DNA from: Tannerella sp.
GTDB taxonomy: Bacteria > Bacteroidota > Bacteroidia > Bacteroidales > Tannerellaceae
Direction: 5' to 3'
Length of the DNA: 11,808 nucleotides
Assembly: GCA_031259505.1 (NCBI GenBank)
Contig: JAIRLL010000219.1
Location: 1-11,808, forward strand
Shown here: piece by piece, positions 9,240-11,808 of the stretch
How the letters are laid out: every line of letters begins with the position of its first letter
Position numbering within the stretch: the first letter of the stretch is position 1
The notes under the pieces: model-generated
The model's database searches: none
What the model was told of the DNA's origin: nothing
What the model saw: the letters and a program-made list of their open reading frames with translations, nothing else
Made by a program: the position numbers and the translations under genes

Positions 9240-11534
9240 ATGAAAAAGGAGAAAAAGAACAGTCTGGTTTTTTACACTTTGATAATTCTCATTTTCGGAA
9301 CGTTAATGTGGCTGGTCATACAAATGGGCGAGCATATGAGGAATGCGGATCAGTCCGCTCCGTATGCCGGCACACCGGAAAGTCCGGGACAGGGATTTCA
9401 TTTTTTTATCGACATGCTGCTGGAGCATATCCGGACACCCTTCGGGCTTTTGTTGCTGCAAATCATTGTCATCCTGATAACCGGCCGGATTGTCGGATGG
9501 CTTTTCATCAGGATGAGGCAACCTTCCGTGATCGGCGAAATCCTGGCCGGCATCATTCTCGGCCCTTCCATACTGGGATATTTCCTGCCGGACGTATCCC
9601 TGTTTCTCTTTCCACAGGAATCTCTGGTAAATATCAACATGCTCAGCCAGTTCGGACTGATACTGTTTATGTATACCATCGGAATGGAACTGGATTTGAG
9701 CGAGGTGCGAAAGAAATTGCAGGCCAGCATCCTGATCAGCCACACGAGCATGATTGTCCCGTTTTTTCTGGGCGTACTGGTGGCTTACTTTATTTACGAC
9801 ACGTATGCCGACCGCGAGACGTCGTTTCTCTCATTTGCGCTCTTCATCGGTATCGCCATGAGTATTACGGCCTTTCCGGTGCTGGCGCGCATCATACAGG
9901 AAAAGAAACTGACGCGCACGCATCTGGGCACGATTTCGCTGACGAGCGCGGCCAATGGCGACCTCAGCGCGTGGTGCATTCTGGCGGTTGTGATGGCCAT
10001 CACGCAGATGGGCAGCATAGTTGGCGCCGTATACAATATACTGTGTTTCGCCCTGTACATGGCGATCATGTTCTTCGTCGCCCGCCCGCTGCTGCGGATG
10101 ACGGGCGACCTGTTCCACAACAGGGAAGTAGTGGGCAAGCCTCTGATTATGCAGGTGTTCATATTTCTGCTGCTCTCGTCATACCTGACGGAGATACTGG
10201 GTCTTCATGCACTCTTCGGCGCCTTTATGGTAGGCATCGTCATGCCGGACAATCTGCGGTTCCGCAAGATCATGACCGAAAAGGTCGAAGACGTATCGCT
10301 GGCTCTCTTTCTGCCTCTTTTCTTTGCCTCGACGGGGTTGCGAACGGAAATCGGACTGCTCAATACGACCGGAATGTGGCAGTTGTGCGGCCTGTTTATC
10401 GTGGTGGCGATAGTCGGGAAGTTCGGCAGCACGGTGATTTCCGCACGGGTGGTGAAAGAAAACTGGAAAAACAGCCTGCTGCTGGGCGGGCTGATGAATA
10501 CGCGCGGACTGATGGAACTGGTCGTGCTCACGATAGGCTATGACATGCATATCCTGCCGCCGCCGATTTTCGTGATGCTGGTACTCATGACGCTGGTTAC
10601 GACGTTCATGACCACGCCGCTGCTTTCGTTTATCAATTTATGCTTCCGTGCGAAGGAAAAATTCAGGCAGCGCAGGCAAATGCAGGAAAAGAACATGTTC
10701 AGGGTACTGCTTTCCTTCGGGCGGGCGGGCAGCGGACAGGTTATGCTGGACGTGGCGCACCAGATGTTTTCGGAAGGAAAGCGCAAAATGGACCTGACGG
10801 CGTTCCACCTGACGGTCGGTCCCGAGGTCAATCCCTCGCAAACGGACTCCTTCGAACGTATCAGCTTCAGTTCCGTGCTGCATGAAGCCAAAGAGCTGAA
10901 CATACCCATACATACGCGCTACGGAGTGGCAGCCTGTGTGGAAGAGCAGATTGTGAACGTAGCAAACGAAGAACAGTATGATTTTCTGCTGGTAGGCGCA
11001 GGACTTCAGATGAGCGACCTTTCGAATGACAGAGACGCCATGCATATCAGGCATTCGTTTTTCGGATTCTTCCGGCGATTCCTCGCTCCGCAGTTTTTCG
11101 CCGCGCCCGGTTCGATGATTAAAGACAAGACAGTGTGCTTTTTCGAACAGAGCCGCTGTTCGGTCGGGGTTTTCGTGAACCGGAGATTTATCATGGCTAC
11201 TCACATTATCGTCATCATCAATTCAGCGGACGATCTGATTCTGCTCGACTATGCAAAGACGCTGGCGATGTCTACCAAAGGAGCGATAAGCCTGCTGAAC
11301 CGAAGCAGTTTCATCTCGTCCGAAAGCGAAAATATACACAGGGCGCTTGCCGAATTTGCCGGCAGCATGGACGAGGCCGTCATCCTGCCCGAGAAGGACG
11401 TCATGAGCGAATCGTTCAACGGTCACAACTTTATGCTGATCAGCTATGCCACGTGGAAAATCCTTGCCGTGGAATGTGAAGAGGCGCTGAAAGACATGCC
11501 TTCCACGCTGATCATACATCACAGAAATATTTAG
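9240..11534 (+). CDS. CPA2-family cation:proton antiporter with C-terminal universal-stress-like region
   Basis: The 764-residue inner-membrane protein has about 13 predicted membrane segments in residues 8-465. It is of the Na+(K+)/H+ exchanger type (PF00999, CPA2), probably serving pH or monovalent-cation homeostasis. Signatures are QPSVIGEILAGIILGPSILG (95-114, the conserved first-core helix), FMYTIGMELDLSEV (143-156), SITAFPVLARIIQEKKL (208-224) and HALFGAFMVGIVMPD (323-337). The ion-binding helix reads SAANGDLSAW (236-245), where most relatives have DD or ND; D241 is kept but its partner is G240. The N-terminus carries an extra membrane segment and a hydrophilic loop (about 29-55) before the core. 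Residues about 485-764 are soluble and resemble tandem universal-stress-type domains (MFRVLLSFG at 486-494; YDFLLVGAG), as in plant CHX exchangers. The start at 9240 is set by the promoter at 9211-9218. The exact cation is not readable. Confidence 0.92.
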   Translation: MKKEKKNSLVFYTLIILIFGTLMWLVIQMGEHMRNADQSAPYAGTPESPGQGFHFFIDMLLEHIRTPFGLLLLQIIVILITGRIVGWLFIRMRQPSVIGEILAGIILGPSILGYFLPDVSLFLFPQESLVNINMLSQFGLILFMYTIGMELDLSEVRKKLQASILISHTSMIVPFFLGVLVAYFIYDTYADRETSFLSFALFIGIAMSITAFPVLARIIQEKKLTRTHLGTISLTSAANGDLSAWCILAVVMAITQMGSIVGAVYNILCFALYMAIMFFVARPLLRMTGDLFHNREVVGKPLIMQVFIFLLLSSYLTEILGLHALFGAFMVGIVMPDNLRFRKIMTEKVEDVSLALFLPLFFASTGLRTEIGLLNTTGMWQLCGLFIVVAIVGKFGSTVISARVVKENWKNSLLLGGLMNTRGLMELVVLTIGYDMHILPPPIFVMLVLMTLVTTFMTTPLLSFINLCFRAKEKFRQRRQMQEKNMFRVLLSFGRAGSGQVMLDVAHQMFSEGKRKMDLTAFHLTVGPEVNPSQTDSFERISFSSVLHEAKELNIPIHTRYGVAACVEEQIVNVANEEQYDFLLVGAGLQMSDLSNDRDAMHIRHSFFGFFRRFLAPQFFAAPGSMIKDKTVCFFEQSRCSVGVFVNRRFIMATHIIVIINSADDLILLDYAKTLAMSTKGAISLLNRSSFISSESENIHRALAEFAGSMDEAVILPEKDVMSESFNGHNFMLISYATWKILAVECEEALKDMPSTLIIHHRNI

Positions 11535-11666
11535 GGATGCGAAATAAATAAGATATAACAGTTTCAGGCAAAGTTGAAGCAAACAGTAAAAGTTCGCCAT
11601 TGCTTCCCGCTTCGTTCTTCGCAGTTACCGGTGACATGTCATTTTCCCCTTTCCTTTTGCTTTTCC

Positions 11667-11686
11667 GGGGTTTTTGAGACAGCCCC
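11667..11686. other. GGGG...CCCC-bounded sequence resembling a Bacteroidetes IS end
   Basis: A short stretch reads GGGG, TTTTTGAGACAG, CCCC. On the minus strand it begins GGGGCTGTCTCAAAAA. From memory, sequences of the form G-rich + CTGTCTCAAAA occur at the ends of insertion sequences in Bacteroidetes. No transposase, second end or target duplication is visible here, so this may be a remnant, an element starting beyond the window, or coincidence. Confidence 0.2.
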
Positions 11687-11722
11687 TATATATCAATAGA
11701 GAACTTCGTATTCACATAATTT

Positions 11723-11766
11723 CAGAATTTTCAGAATTTACAAATATGTTAATTCTGAAAATTCTG
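11723..11766. repeat. Perfect 16-bp AT-rich inverted repeat made of tandem TTCAGAATT-like units
   Basis: CAGAATTTTCAGAATT (11723-11738) and AATTCTGAAAATTCTG (11751-11766) are perfect inverted copies around a 12-base spacer. Each arm is itself a near-tandem repeat: TTCAGAATT occurs twice in a row on the left, and a further ATTCTG follows on the right (11769-11774). It lies 189 bases after the antiporter stop in the otherwise gene-free end 11535-11808. It may be a strong hairpin terminator, a mobile-repeat end, or a binding site. I see no coding sequence in this end region. Confidence 0.7.
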
Positions 11767-11808
11767 TCATTCTGCTAACCTATGGATTCAGAAGTTAGAG
11801 TCTCAGTT

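Noticed and set aside
9206..10543. 445-codon plus-strand frame overlapping the antiporter start
   Set aside because: It is the +1 shadow of the antiporter; the product is low-complexity in H, R and G and lacks membrane segments, while the overlapping frame has a complete exchanger.

Overview
The window looks like chromosomal DNA from a Bacteroidales bacterium. I infer this from four things: Bacteroidetes-type promoter cores (TAnnTTTG) in front of several genes, start codons without Shine-Dalgarno sequences, a PorZ-type component of the type IX secretion system (T9SS) plus a second protein with a T9SS sorting-type C-terminus, and a dapA / DUF6913-like / ligA cluster. I cannot name the genus. 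Base composition by eye is near half G+C and uniform, with AT-rich intergenic gaps. I see no rRNA, tRNA, CRISPR array, transposase or phage gene.

Layout, left to right. (1) Minus strand, 1-2916: ligA (NAD-dependent DNA ligase), then a 4-base ATGA overlap into a small conserved protein of unknown function, then the 5' part of dapA (lysine/peptidoglycan precursor synthesis), which is cut by the window edge. (2) A 255-base divergent gap with an inverted repeat and outward-facing promoter cores. (3) Plus strand, 3172-3507: a 111-residue exported protein that is almost nothing but a signal peptide and a T9SS type A-like C-terminal domain. (4) Minus strand, 3596-4462: an ASKHA sugar kinase of the BadF/N-acetylglucosamine kinase type. 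It is convergent with the small gene across a hairpin that could terminate both. (5) Plus strand, 4653-7558: rdgB (house-cleaning dITP/XTP pyrophosphatase) and porZ, coupled by an ATGA overlap. (6) Plus strand, 7613-8989: a lipoprotein with two tandem DUF1080 (3-keto-disaccharide hydrolase) domains. (7) A 250-base gap with two perfect inverted repeats and two promoter cores, then a large CPA2-type cation:proton antiporter with a C-terminal universal-stress-like region (9240-11534). (8) A gene-free right end with a perfect 16-bp inverted repeat built from tandem units and a sequence resembling an insertion-sequence end.

Most genes are housekeeping functions. The unusual parts are the cargo-less T9SS domain protein located less than 2.1 kb from porZ, a 10-A homopolymer at the rdgB end that lies in exactly the phase where a -1 slip would read into porZ, a glycine in the antiporter's DD/ND motif, and the density of long perfect inverted repeats confined to the intergenic gaps. 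I found no clear multi-gene system that is new; the CTD-only protein is the best candidate for a new function.
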